IMG/VR virus record: IMGVR_UViG_3300030339_000278
Coordinates: 1-20,210 of that record
DNA: 20,210 nt
Direction: 5' to 3' (one strand)
Origin: a virus
Position numbers and translations under genes: made by a program. The notes under the pieces are model-generated. The model did no database searches. It saw only the letters and a list, made by a program, of their open reading frames with translations, and was not told the origin of the DNA. This document shows positions 9,285 to 16,701 of this stretch, in pieces. Numbering within the stretch: the first letter of the stretch is position 1; each line of letters begins with the position of its first letter.

Positions 9285-9449
9285 ATGAGCGACACCGAAA
9301 AACCCGAATGGGTTGACGATGAAACTGAAGATGAGACACTCCCTGACCCTGTGGTAGTCACAGAAGAGGAAGTGCCGGAAGTTGATGTTTTTGGAACAGA
9401 GTCTGTACCGGCTGATCCGAAGATTGAAGGAACGGTAGGTTTAGTATGA
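9285..9449 (+). CDS. Short, extremely acidic protein (54 aa), unknown function
   Basis: This small gene is preceded by a strong AAGGAG (9275-9280) spaced 4 nt from the ATG. Its stop overlaps the endolysin start as ATGA (9446-9449), so the two are probably translationally coupled. About a third of the residues are Asp or Glu, with almost no Arg or Lys (WVDDETEDETLPDP, then VTEEEVPEVDVFGTE). There is no signal peptide, membrane segment or Cys. It is likely unstructured. The good ribosome site and tight packing favour a real gene over chance. Possible roles are an acidic partner or inhibitor of the lysin, or simply a coupling leader. Neither can be decided from sequence. Confidence 0.62.
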   Translation: MSDTEKPEWVDDETEDETLPDPVVVTEEEVPEVDVFGTESVPADPKIEGTVGLV

Positions 9450-10600
9450 CAATTGCACAGATGCAGAAAGTTGCTGATGATCTGGACAAGATGAATCTTG
9501 GCTACGATCAGGGTAACCGTTGGGATATTCGTAAAAATGGCGAGTGCGATTGTTCTAGCTCTAGTGGCTGGATTGCTAAAAATGGCGGATTCCCTGTTGA
9601 TTTAAAGGGTACCTTCTATACAGGCAACTTCGTTGCAAGATTCGTCGGCTCTGGCTACTTTGTGGCAATCCCATTCAAGGGCTTGTCACAGGTTAAAGCT
9701 GGTGACTTCTTAATTATGCCTGGGCATCATGTTGTGTTCGCTCGTACTGCAAAGAAATTCTTCTCTGCTGAGTTCGATGAACGCGGTCATGCGTCTGGTG
9801 GCAAGACAGGCGATCAGACAGGCCGAGAGGTCCGCTATAGGGCTGCCTACGTGCGTCCCGGCGGCTGGAAGTACATTGTGCGACCAATCTCTGCTGAGAC
9901 GTTTGAAGGGCAAATGCTGAAATACTACGCTACTGGTAACGGTAGTAAGTTTACAGTTGCTGCTCAGAAAGCCAAGGTTCGTGCTCCGTTTGATGGCCCA
10001 TTGTTCAATGAGTTTGTCAATCGATTAGTTGCAAATGATTCTGGAATGAATCCGGCTTATACAGTTAATGATTTGACTGTTCCCACAGTTAATCACACCT
10101 TTGTGATTCTCGGTGGTACTGTCAATCAGATGAACCACAGGCTGGAAACTGCTTTGCCCGCTATTCAAGCAAATGCTGCATCTAAAGTCATTGTGACTGG
10201 CGGTGTAAAGCGCGGAGCTTCTACAGAAGCTGAATACATGCAGAAATGGCTCACTGATAAGGGCGTTGATTCTACTCGCATTCTTCTCGAAAATGCTGCA
10301 ATTAGCACCATCGGAAATGCAAAGAACTCTATCGCTCTCATGGTCAAGAAGAAGATGGCGAGCTACACCATTGTTTCGCACTCTTCGCATCTTCGTCGCG
10401 CAACTGCTTTGTTCTTAGCTGCTCAGCTTAAGATTGAAACTGCTACAAACCATATGCTAGTGCTTAGTCGTACTAATGTTCTGGCATACAATGACAAAGA
10501 TGTGATTACCAAGCCTGTTTCTGCTACTACACGGTTAGAAATTGGCAAGGAAGTTGCATTCGTACTCGATCTGTCAGCGGAATTCGCTGCTGCGAAGTAA
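9446..10600 (+). CDS. Endolysin: NlpC/P60-type (Amidase_5-like) peptidase fused to a DUF218 domain
   Basis: This 384-residue enzyme should cut host peptidoglycan at lysis. Residues about 1-147 resemble phage Cys peptidases of the Amidase_5/NlpC-P60 group. ECDCSSSSGW (33-42) would carry the nucleophile (Cys36, in the DCS motif), and PGHHVVFA (92-99) would carry the catalytic His. After a linker (about 148-213), residues 215-376 match the DUF218 (SanA/ElyC/YdcF) pattern: VILGG at 220-224, KVIVTGG at 247-253, STEAEYM at 259-265, GVDSTRILLE with an N-A/S-T run near 273-290, and SHSSHLRRA at 311-319. No signal peptide is present, so export should depend on the holin. The usual C-terminal wall-binding repeats are absent, and the DUF218 domain sits in that place. 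Start: ATGA overlap with the preceding gene. Confidence 0.88.
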   Translation: MTIAQMQKVADDLDKMNLGYDQGNRWDIRKNGECDCSSSSGWIAKNGGFPVDLKGTFYTGNFVARFVGSGYFVAIPFKGLSQVKAGDFLIMPGHHVVFARTAKKFFSAEFDERGHASGGKTGDQTGREVRYRAAYVRPGGWKYIVRPISAETFEGQMLKYYATGNGSKFTVAAQKAKVRAPFDGPLFNEFVNRLVANDSGMNPAYTVNDLTVPTVNHTFVILGGTVNQMNHRLETALPAIQANAASKVIVTGGVKRGASTEAEYMQKWLTDKGVDSTRILLENAAISTIGNAKNSIALMVKKKMASYTIVSHSSHLRRATALFLAAQLKIETATNHMLVLSRTNVLAYNDKDVITKPVSATTRLEIGKEVAFVLDLSAEFAAAK

Positions 10601-10608
10601 GGAAAAAG

Positions 10609-10812
10609 ATGAAGAAATTCATTGACGAAAATGTCGCTCCGTACTGGAAAGCTGTTATGGGCTTTGTCATTCCGGGCGTTGTCGTTCTGTCAAATGCTCA
10701 GTTGTCTAAAGGTCACATCGATTCCGGTGATTGGGTGCTAGCGATCTTCGCCTGTGTCCTTACCTCCGGCGGTGTGTACGCAGTTGCCAATAAGTCGGTG
10801 GTTGCAAAGTGA
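10609..10812 (+). CDS. Putative holin (two transmembrane helices)
   Basis: This 67-residue protein has a short charged N-terminus (MKKFIDENVAPYWK), a first hydrophobic helix (about 15-30), a polar turn (SKGHIDSGDW, about 33-42) and a second helix (43-60) ending GVYAVANK. The two-helix layout with a 'GVYxxxN' ending is common in small actinophage holins and in membrane proteins beside lysins. GGAAAAAG follows the lysin stop directly and serves as the ribosome site. The gene ends in a GTGA overlap with the next gene. It would form membrane lesions that release the lysin, which itself lacks a signal peptide. Family call from topology and context. Confidence 0.78.
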   Translation: MKKFIDENVAPYWKAVMGFVIPGVVVLSNAQLSKGHIDSGDWVLAIFACVLTSGGVYAVANKSVVAK

Positions 10813-11102
10813 AGAAATTAGCTAGCATCCTCGCTGCATTTGTTCTTGCAGTTGGCTCGATGTTTGTACTGGCTCCTGCAGCTAGTGCAACTTCTACTTC
10901 GGTTTGTACATTTACAATGCGTAATGACTTGCTGAATCCTACATGGTCCGCAACGTGTAATACCACAAAACAGTATCGCGCTCGCGCTTGGTGTCAGGTT
11001 GCATGGGCATATGGGGATTGGGTTAATAAGCCTACTACATCAAAGGCTACCTGTTTCCTTGTCTTTGTTGACAAGCCTAAGTCTGGTGTCGATTTCCAAT
11101 AA
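10809..11102 (+). CDS. Secreted four-cysteine protein of unknown function
   Basis: This 97-residue protein starts at GTG, overlapping the holin stop as GTGA. A classical signal peptide is visible: KK at 2-3, a hydrophobic core 5-21, and an ASA cleavage site at 25-27. The mature part is about 70 residues with Cys at 33, 50, 62 and 82, enough for two disulfides, and is rich in Thr, Trp and Tyr (WCQVAWAYGDW). No enzyme motif is seen. It is the last gene before the terminator, in the same operon as lysin and holin. It could act outside the membrane in lysis, in wall binding or in superinfection exclusion. Which of these applies is not visible. Confidence 0.72.
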   Translation: MKKLASILAAFVLAVGSMFVLAPAASATSTSVCTFTMRNDLLNPTWSATCNTTKQYRARAWCQVAWAYGDWVNKPTTSKATCFLVFVDKPKSGVDFQ

Positions 11103-11130
11103 CATAAACTTGTCGCCCCTGTGGTGGCAA

Positions 11131-11191
11131 TAAAAAAGAAGGCCCGGTTAGTCCTTATCTCCTTGGGGACTAACCGGGCCTTCGTGTTTTT
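11131..11191. terminator. Strong bidirectional intrinsic terminator
   Basis: A perfect 17-bp stem is formed by 11138-11154 and 11167-11183, with a 12-nt loop. It is GC-rich in the middle (GGCCCGGTTAG). A T-rich tract (11184-11191) follows on the + strand. An A-run (11132-11137) gives the matching U-run for leftward transcripts. It lies between the last rightward gene (stop 11102) and the last leftward gene (stop at 11190), so it closes both convergent operons. Confidence 0.93.
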
Positions 11192-11723
11192 ACGTCCTAA
11201 AACCGAGGTCTAGGAGTTGTGCTCGAAATGCAATTTCATATGGCATCGCGTTGAACTTGAATTTCGTATTATTGACTGCAAAATAGATCAAATGCCGCAT
11301 ACCATCATTTGCGTGACGGAACGCTTTGGAATATAGGTTTAAATCCTTGAGAACTTGATCTGATACGAAACTCTTACCCTGAGCCGGAGTCTGAGAAAAC
11401 AGAGGATAACCTCTACGCTTCGCCCAAGTCTTAATCGTTCCGATATACTCCTTTGAATCTAGTCGAGTGCCTGCACGCGATGTATTGCGGAACTCGAAAG
11501 ACTCATACACGATGAAATATCGATCAACTCCCTCAGAATACTTTGCGAGGAAATCCTCGAGTTCTACGTGATGTTCCATAGGGCCGAGTTGTTCAACTAA
11601 AAACTGCGGAGTGAATGGTTCCGGCCTGTCAAAACCAAACTCTGGTTCAGGATTATCCATAAGAGTAACCATAGCAATACCTGTGGTACCGCCGGGATCG
11701 AATGCAATAATTCTAGTTTTCAC
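11190..11723 (-). CDS. RuvC-like Holliday junction resolvase
   Basis: This 177-residue protein of the RNase H-like RuvC superfamily is expected to cut branched DNA during phage recombination or before packaging. AFDPGGTTG at 7-15 carries the first metal-binding Asp (Asp9). IVYESF at 71-76 carries the Glu (Glu74). FRHANDGMRHLIYF at 135-148 holds the C-terminal acidic/His site (His137, Asp140). Length matches the family (about 150-190). It starts at GTG, overlapping the polymerase stop as GTGA, so it is coupled to the polymerase. Its stop sits in the T-tract of the terminator. Confidence 0.88.
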   Translation of the reverse strand: MKTRIIAFDPGGTTGIAMVTLMDNPEPEFGFDRPEPFTPQFLVEQLGPMEHHVELEDFLAKYSEGVDRYFIVYESFEFRNTSRAGTRLDSKEYIGTIKTWAKRRGYPLFSQTPAQGKSFVSDQVLKDLNLYSKAFRHANDGMRHLIYFAVNNTKFKFNAMPYEIAFRAQLLDLGFRT

Positions 11724-14107
11724 GTCAACTCACCCCAAGAATTTCCAACAGAAGAATCAACTGCGAACTTCACGTACCCTTCAACAGCCAGATCAGCAGA
11801 CTCAAGCATAAAAGTACGCAATACATTCTGAATAGTATCAACCTCATCTTCGTGGCACTCAACCATGATAGAGTCATGGACAAGATTAAAGATGCGAGGA
11901 CGATTTTCAGGATCATAGTTCTCAGCTGCCCACTTGTTAAATCGAATAGCTGCACGCAGACAAACATCAGAAGCCGTAGACTGCGGCATGAAAGCCAAAG
12001 CCTCATTCATGATGTTATTGATGTTTTCCTCAGTAAGAAGAGTGTAACGACGATGCCTCCCAAAAGGAGTCACCAAATCCTCGCCATTCTTAACCTGCAA
12101 TCGGATCATTTTCTGCCAATTGATGATCTGAGGAATAACTGCAAAGAAGGACTTCATATGTTTACGTGCCAATTCCACAGGAATACCGAAACCATGAGCA
12201 ATACCGTATTCAGTACGACCATAGTTAAGCCCATAGACGTAAGTCTTAACCATTGTTCGCTGTTCTTTCCATATGTCTTTGTTAAGCGTAGCCTTAACAG
12301 ACCCAGGATACAGCACTGGCACAAGTTCATCGAACACATCACGAGAAGGATCGTTGAAAATATCACGGAAATACGTGTCCTTTGCAAAGTAAGACAGAGT
12401 TCTCAGTTCGGCCTGAGAATAGTCCATATTGATGAATCGATTGTCTGGTCTTGACGGAACATACATCTTTTTGATGGGTGATTGACGTGGAATATTCTGT
12501 AGATTCGGGTTCCTACTAGAGAGACGTCCGGTAGTAGTTCCATGAAGAAGGTACGAGCTATTGATTCGGCCTTTATAGAGCCGGTCCTTAACTCCTGTGA
12601 TGTAAGTTCCGTTAAGTTTGGTTTCGTGTCGGTAGTCGAGAAGCATAGTGGCAAAGTCACGCACAAGTTTGTCGTTATTCGGAAATTTGCCATCATAATT
12701 AACGACCCCGGTCATCGTTTCTTCATCTGTGGAGTCTAACTTGATTCCAAGATCAAGGAACATCTTCTTGATTTGCATCCAAGAGCCGGGATTGATGCCA
12801 TCGCCCTTAACGTAACCCTTCGGATTAACCTGATAAGCCATCACAGACAAGTAGTGCTCTTTAGTCATGATTGATAGATCGAAATCCTCAACCAATTTCT
12901 CGAGATATTCCTTGTCAATTGTAATGCCTTCATATTCAACGTCCATAAGCATATCCGAAATCTCACACATGAAAGCATGTAGGTCTGTAAGACCTTGCTC
13001 TTCCATCATGACTTCAAAAAGCTTCTTCAGTTGATAAGTACATTCCACGTCATACGCATTGTAACGATACAGAATGTCTCGGGGAATCCTAGAGAAATCC
13101 CGATCAGTTCCAATATACGCTTTAATTGCATCGTCATAAGCAGGAGCACCAAGAAATTCCTGTGCCATGTACTTAAGGCCATGAATTCCTGTCCTCTCGT
13201 CTAGACAATAAGAAGCAAGCATGGTATCGAAACCAAGCTTTTGCTTTCCAACATATTTGCGGATACCATTAAGATCAAACTTGCCATTCTGAGCAATGAT
13301 ATTACACAGACGCATCAAACGCTTAAGATGTGCCCAAACTTCCTGAACTAATGCAGTATCAGTGAGTACCACAGGAATATCATTGTCGATCTTTAGACCA
13401 ACACAAAGCATAACGTGCCGCTCAGGATGCCCGAAACTCTCATCCTTGTCGAGAACACACTCAATGTCGATTGTGAGGTCTGGTTGTGTTGTGTACTTAC
13501 TAGTAACAGCTGCAACTAAGAAATCATACGCCTCGACCGGATCGTCAATTACAACGTATTTCGGTTCCTTGAATTGCTCGACTTTGTGGAACACTTTACC
13601 AAGGTCAGCTACTAGATTAGGAAACTGTGATTCCTGTCGCATACAAACATACGGATTTACTGTGGGAATCACATCGTTACTTATCCAATCTGAACGCTTT
13701 GCCGGGCCTACCCTAAGCGAAGCTATCCCGGTGCGTCCTAGCACGCTAGAGGCCGCCTCATTGCCTAGCGTGACCACAGGACCGGACGTAGCTGCCGCAA
13801 TCTCAGCTATAACTCTTGGCCGACAAGCAACAACTGCTTTAGCAGGAACTTTTTTATCCGCTGGCCGACAAAGTACAGCAGTAGTGTAATAGTAAGTTGG
13901 ACTATGACCGTGATGCTTAAAGACCTTGTTAACGAGTTTTCCCGCCTGAGTGTTCTCATATCCTCCATTGTATTTCTCCTGTAAGCTCGGCATACCACCG
14001 ATCAATACAATGTCAGTTTTGTGTGATGGGTCGTCATAACCCATAAACTCTGCATGACCGTAAAGAGGGCAGTTTTCACAATCAGTTAATGGGTGTAGGG
14101 GTTCCAT
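11720..14107 (-). CDS. DNA polymerase I with proofreading domain and N-terminal UDG-like domain
   Basis: This is the replicative family A polymerase, 795 residues from the ATG at 14107. Residues about 8-178 resemble a family 4 uracil-DNA glycosylase. The Fe-S cysteine pattern C-x2-C (10, 13) and C-x14-C (80, 95) is complete, but the usual GEAPG motif reads GGMPS (37-41) and the HPS-type motif reads VNPY. The 3'-5' exonuclease follows with DIE (Asp214, Glu216), NGKFD (Asp278) and YNAYD (Tyr349, Asp353). Polymerase motifs are intact: RLSS and NLQNIP, motif A DYSQAELR (562-569), motif B R617-x3-K621-x3-Y625-G, and motif C VHDSIMVE (Asp745, Glu750). There is no 5'-3' exonuclease. Tyr in motif B is T7-like. 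A TTG at 14167 would add 20 residues but deepens the overlap with the upstream gene. Confidence 0.95.
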   Translation of the reverse strand: MEPLHPLTDCENCPLYGHAEFMGYDDPSHKTDIVLIGGMPSLQEKYNGGYENTQAGKLVNKVFKHHGHSPTYYYTTAVLCRPADKKVPAKAVVACRPRVIAEIAAATSGPVVTLGNEAASSVLGRTGIASLRVGPAKRSDWISNDVIPTVNPYVCMRQESQFPNLVADLGKVFHKVEQFKEPKYVVIDDPVEAYDFLVAAVTSKYTTQPDLTIDIECVLDKDESFGHPERHVMLCVGLKIDNDIPVVLTDTALVQEVWAHLKRLMRLCNIIAQNGKFDLNGIRKYVGKQKLGFDTMLASYCLDERTGIHGLKYMAQEFLGAPAYDDAIKAYIGTDRDFSRIPRDILYRYNAYDVECTYQLKKLFEVMMEEQGLTDLHAFMCEISDMLMDVEYEGITIDKEYLEKLVEDFDLSIMTKEHYLSVMAYQVNPKGYVKGDGINPGSWMQIKKMFLDLGIKLDSTDEETMTGVVNYDGKFPNNDKLVRDFATMLLDYRHETKLNGTYITGVKDRLYKGRINSSYLLHGTTTGRLSSRNPNLQNIPRQSPIKKMYVPSRPDNRFINMDYSQAELRTLSYFAKDTYFRDIFNDPSRDVFDELVPVLYPGSVKATLNKDIWKEQRTMVKTYVYGLNYGRTEYGIAHGFGIPVELARKHMKSFFAVIPQIINWQKMIRLQVKNGEDLVTPFGRHRRYTLLTEENINNIMNEALAFMPQSTASDVCLRAAIRFNKWAAENYDPENRPRIFNLVHDSIMVECHEDEVDTIQNVLRTFMLESADLAVEGYVKFAVDSSVGNSWGELT

Positions 14108-14363
14108 CGAAATTCGATCCTGTCTTTTTAAATCCGGCTGTAGCTGCTTGCGCAGCCATGAATTCAAGAATGGACGAAATCAGAATCCCCGTCCGCTGTG
14201 CATGGAGAGAAATAGCAGCTAACTCAAGCTCTAAGAACTCAAGAGCATCTACTAAGTTTCCCTCCCCAGCTAGTGCTGGTAAACCCTCATTGATAGTAGC
14301 CATGTTATCCACGAACTTATCAATGTACTCGCCTTGCTTCTCTTCTGATAAACTAATGTCCAT
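14082..14363 (-). CDS. Small helical protein of unknown function (93 aa)
   Basis: The ATG at 14363 lies one base after the primase-helicase stop (TAAAATG), with AGGGA 5-6 nt upstream. The 3' end overlaps the polymerase start by 26 nt, so it is coupled on both sides. The sequence is acidic and looks mostly helical (KQGEYIDKFVDNMATINEG, then ALEFLELELAAISLH), ending in a Gly/Pro/Thr tail. It has no Cys, signal peptide or long membrane segment. Longer upstream frames (to 14423) start inside the primase gene and are less likely. Sitting between primase-helicase and polymerase, it could be an adaptor or replisome subunit. I do not recognise it. Confidence 0.72.
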   Translation of the reverse strand: MDISLSEEKQGEYIDKFVDNMATINEGLPALAGEGNLVDALEFLELELAAISLHAQRTGILISSILEFMAAQAATAGFKKTGSNFDGTPTPIN

Positions 14364-14364
14364 T

Positions 14365-16575
14365 TTAGTCCCTAACGTAGTACAGGAATTGGTCGCCGCT
14401 AGCCTTCTTCTCAATAATTCCACGATCTACAAGTGTGTCGAAAACAGCGACAGCCTCACGTGAAGAAAGTTTGAATGTACGCATAATACGACTACGACTA
14501 GCTCCCTCATTTCCACGCTTCCTGATAGATTCAAGAATTGTGTCGAGTTTACGCTCTGTTGTAGACTTGCCGACATTCTCAATAATTTCTTGTGAGTAAG
14601 CTCGCCACTGTTCTCCATACTTGATAGCTCTAAGAATATCTTGGAGTTCAACTAGGACAGTATCATCTTCTCGTTGCCTTGCTGATGCGATTAATACTGC
14701 TGCCTTAAGGATAGACTTAGAAAGACGATCACCAACAGGAGTATAAATATCAGGAAGAGAAGATTGAGTACCAAGCTCGACGAGTCGGAACTCCAATTTA
14801 TTGTATCTCTCCCAAGCGTCATCCGTAAGATACGCATCAAACTCTTTTTTACTTTCAATTTCAGCATCTGCACCTGCAAAATGAAGCAGTCTAATTCCAT
14901 TGTAGTGATCGTAAATATCCTTTAACTCAGCAGAGATAATTCCACGCTCAAGAGTAATCTTTTGAGTAGGAGGACCAAGAGGTTTGATCTTGCTAACATC
15001 AGACTCAGCTGTGATGAAAATAAATCGTGGCAAGAATCCAGATGCAACGTGATCGAACGTAACCGCAGATGTAACACGGTTCTTGATTCCTCCACCGAAA
15101 ATGATGAGCCGAGGATCACGAACCTCAATGATTTCCTTACGAAGAATGCGCTTTTGGAGTTTTCCATCGTACAGCTTCGTAAGCATTTCAGGCATTCCTG
15201 CCATGTAGTCCTTTTTAGCCATCGATTCGATCAAGCCAGAAAACTCGTCACGAAGGAAGATAGATGGCTGATTCGGACGCAGAGAAAGGCTAGTAAACAT
15301 ACCCTCAATAGAACCATCAGTTGCAAGGATTGTATTAGGATCAACTTCTTCCAGAAGTTCCATTGCAATGTCCATTGAAGTAGTTTTACGAGTCAGAGTC
15401 GTGTCTGCGAGAATCATAAACCACAGATTAGGATAGATATTACCGAATGAGGTTGGGAGTTTCACGCTACCACAGAGGATAGCAGACAACAGAATGAAAG
15501 CGCCAGCTTGATGATACTGATAAGCTGCGTCACCTAAAGAAGATGCCCAATCGATATAGTGCTCAACAAATCCCTTAGGAAGTTTTGCGACTAATTCAGA
15601 TTCAGCGCGTGTCATCAAAGTCTCGACATTTGCAAAATCCTCGACAGGCAAATTCTTCTTCAATTGTGCTGCTTGCTCGGCTCGACAAACTTCTTTCCAA
15701 AGCTGAGAACTAGCTCTCTTATCGCGGGCGTACTTATTACACGCAGCATCCCTAGCAATAATGAAAACCTTTTCCCGAGGGAATCCAGCTTCAAAAAGAA
15801 GGAGTTCAAGCTGCCATAGCTTTTCGCTCCATTTGTGTTCCGGCGGTACTTCTGTGAACAGCTTAATTACAAGAGGACTTACCTCTCGACGCACCTTTTC
15901 AAGTATCTGTTCTCCTGACTCCTGTGGTAGCTCGACAGGGAATTCCGCATCGATGTAATCGTAACCGGGAAGTAAAGGATAGTCCTTAAACTCGTCCATA
16001 CGATAGTACAACTTTTTGATTTCCCTGATCTTTACCACAGGGTAACCCATGTTGCCAACATCAGGATATTTGAAATTGAATGTGTCGGGAACGCGCAGAA
16101 GTTGAGTCAAATCCCAACCGCTAGTGTCTGCTCCTGTTTTTTCATGGTAGTAAGCAATGCGCTTACTTAAATCTTCAGCATCTTTAGGGTCAATCGTTGT
16201 AGAAGGATCAAATAGCCAATAAGCCTGATAGCGATTAGGCGACGATTCAATAACAACCGACGGAGGAATCAGCATATTGTCTGGATTACAACGATCTAAG
16301 TCTGACCATGCGTTAGTAGTTAGGGAGACGTATTCTTTCTTACGCTTCTTCTCTGCAAACAACTGTGGACAAAAGTAAGCATGATTATCTGCACCATACT
16401 GCTCGACGCATTCAAGCGCCTGATCCAGATCGTCGGGATAGGTGAACCAAAATTCCCGCATGTTACGTTTGTCAGATGTGTCCAGAAACGAAAGACATAG
16501 GTAACCCCTATTTCTTCCGAACAGGAGTTTGAAAAACATCTCACGCTTAAATTTAGAGCTAACCTCTTCAACCAC
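14365..16575 (-). CDS. Primase-helicase: AEP/RepB-like primase plus DUF3987-type ATPase
   Basis: This 736-residue protein should unwind DNA and lay primers at the phage fork. The N-terminal part (about 40-200) resembles archaeo-eukaryotic type primases. AWSDLD at 89-94 supplies the acidic pair, 'VVIESSPNRYQAYWLF' at 107-122 the second motif, and RVPDTFNFK at 161-169 the third. A linker follows (about 210-330). The ATPase (about 355-525) is like DUF3987. Its P-loop reads ADTTLTRKTT (390-399), with Lys397, and lacks the usual glycines. SIFLRDEF (438-445) is the Walker B (Asp443, Glu444). The C-terminus (about 675-735) looks like a winged helix. It starts at GTG, since an in-frame stop lies six codons upstream and no ATG precedes. 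The ribosome site is weak, and a structured leader lies 33 nt upstream. Confidence 0.88.
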   Translation of the reverse strand: MVEEVSSKFKREMFFKLLFGRNRGYLCLSFLDTSDKRNMREFWFTYPDDLDQALECVEQYGADNHAYFCPQLFAEKKRKKEYVSLTTNAWSDLDRCNPDNMLIPPSVVIESSPNRYQAYWLFDPSTTIDPKDAEDLSKRIAYYHEKTGADTSGWDLTQLLRVPDTFNFKYPDVGNMGYPVVKIREIKKLYYRMDEFKDYPLLPGYDYIDAEFPVELPQESGEQILEKVRREVSPLVIKLFTEVPPEHKWSEKLWQLELLLFEAGFPREKVFIIARDAACNKYARDKRASSQLWKEVCRAEQAAQLKKNLPVEDFANVETLMTRAESELVAKLPKGFVEHYIDWASSLGDAAYQYHQAGAFILLSAILCGSVKLPTSFGNIYPNLWFMILADTTLTRKTTSMDIAMELLEEVDPNTILATDGSIEGMFTSLSLRPNQPSIFLRDEFSGLIESMAKKDYMAGMPEMLTKLYDGKLQKRILRKEIIEVRDPRLIIFGGGIKNRVTSAVTFDHVASGFLPRFIFITAESDVSKIKPLGPPTQKITLERGIISAELKDIYDHYNGIRLLHFAGADAEIESKKEFDAYLTDDAWERYNKLEFRLVELGTQSSLPDIYTPVGDRLSKSILKAAVLIASARQREDDTVLVELQDILRAIKYGEQWRAYSQEIIENVGKSTTERKLDTILESIRKRGNEGASRSRIMRTFKLSSREAVAVFDTLVDRGIIEKKASGDQFLYYVRD

Positions 16576-16608
16576 TTTACGACTTTCTTAGATCGTGACG
16601 ATTAGGGA

Positions 16609-16701
16609 ACAACAGGTTATATGAGCCATGTGGAACGCATGAACACCCAGCTACCTCAGTGTTATAGCTCATATTATTACGTAGGTATCAGCACCTGTTG
16701 T
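16609..16701 (-). other. Predicted structured leader / three-way junction (RNA or origin element)
   Basis: This lies in the 134-nt gap between DUF669 and the primase-helicase. Outer stem P1 is 9 bp (16693-16701 with 16609-16617). Inner stem P2 is 8 bp (16667-16674 with 16619-16626). Inside P2 sit a 5-bp hairpin (16659-16663 with 16642-16646, 12-nt loop) and a 4-bp hairpin (16638-16641 with 16627-16630, 7-nt loop), packed without gaps against P2. An 18-nt bulge (16675-16692) separates P1 from P2 on one side, with one base on the other. Bulge 16683-16687 can pair with loop bases 16652-16656. Its polarity is unknown. It could be a leader RNA of the primase-helicase mRNA or a DNA hairpin at an origin. 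Confidence 0.5.

Noticed and set aside
11852-12454. 200-codon + strand frame opposite the polymerase
   Set aside because: It sits opposite the conserved palm and fingers motifs of the polymerase, and its translation has no domain-like pattern.
14108-14167. TTG at 14167 as polymerase start
   Set aside because: It adds 20 residues without UDG similarity and deepens the overlap with the upstream gene to 86 nt. The ATG at 14107 has AGGA at a usable distance.
16576-16610. Promoter (TTGTTC / TAAGAA) before the primase-helicase
   Set aside because: The match to consensus is poor and no second line of evidence exists.
16609-16701. tRNA or hammerhead ribozyme in the structured gap
   Set aside because: There is no T-loop, anticodon arm or acceptor layout, and the hammerhead core (CUGANGA with GAAA) is missing.
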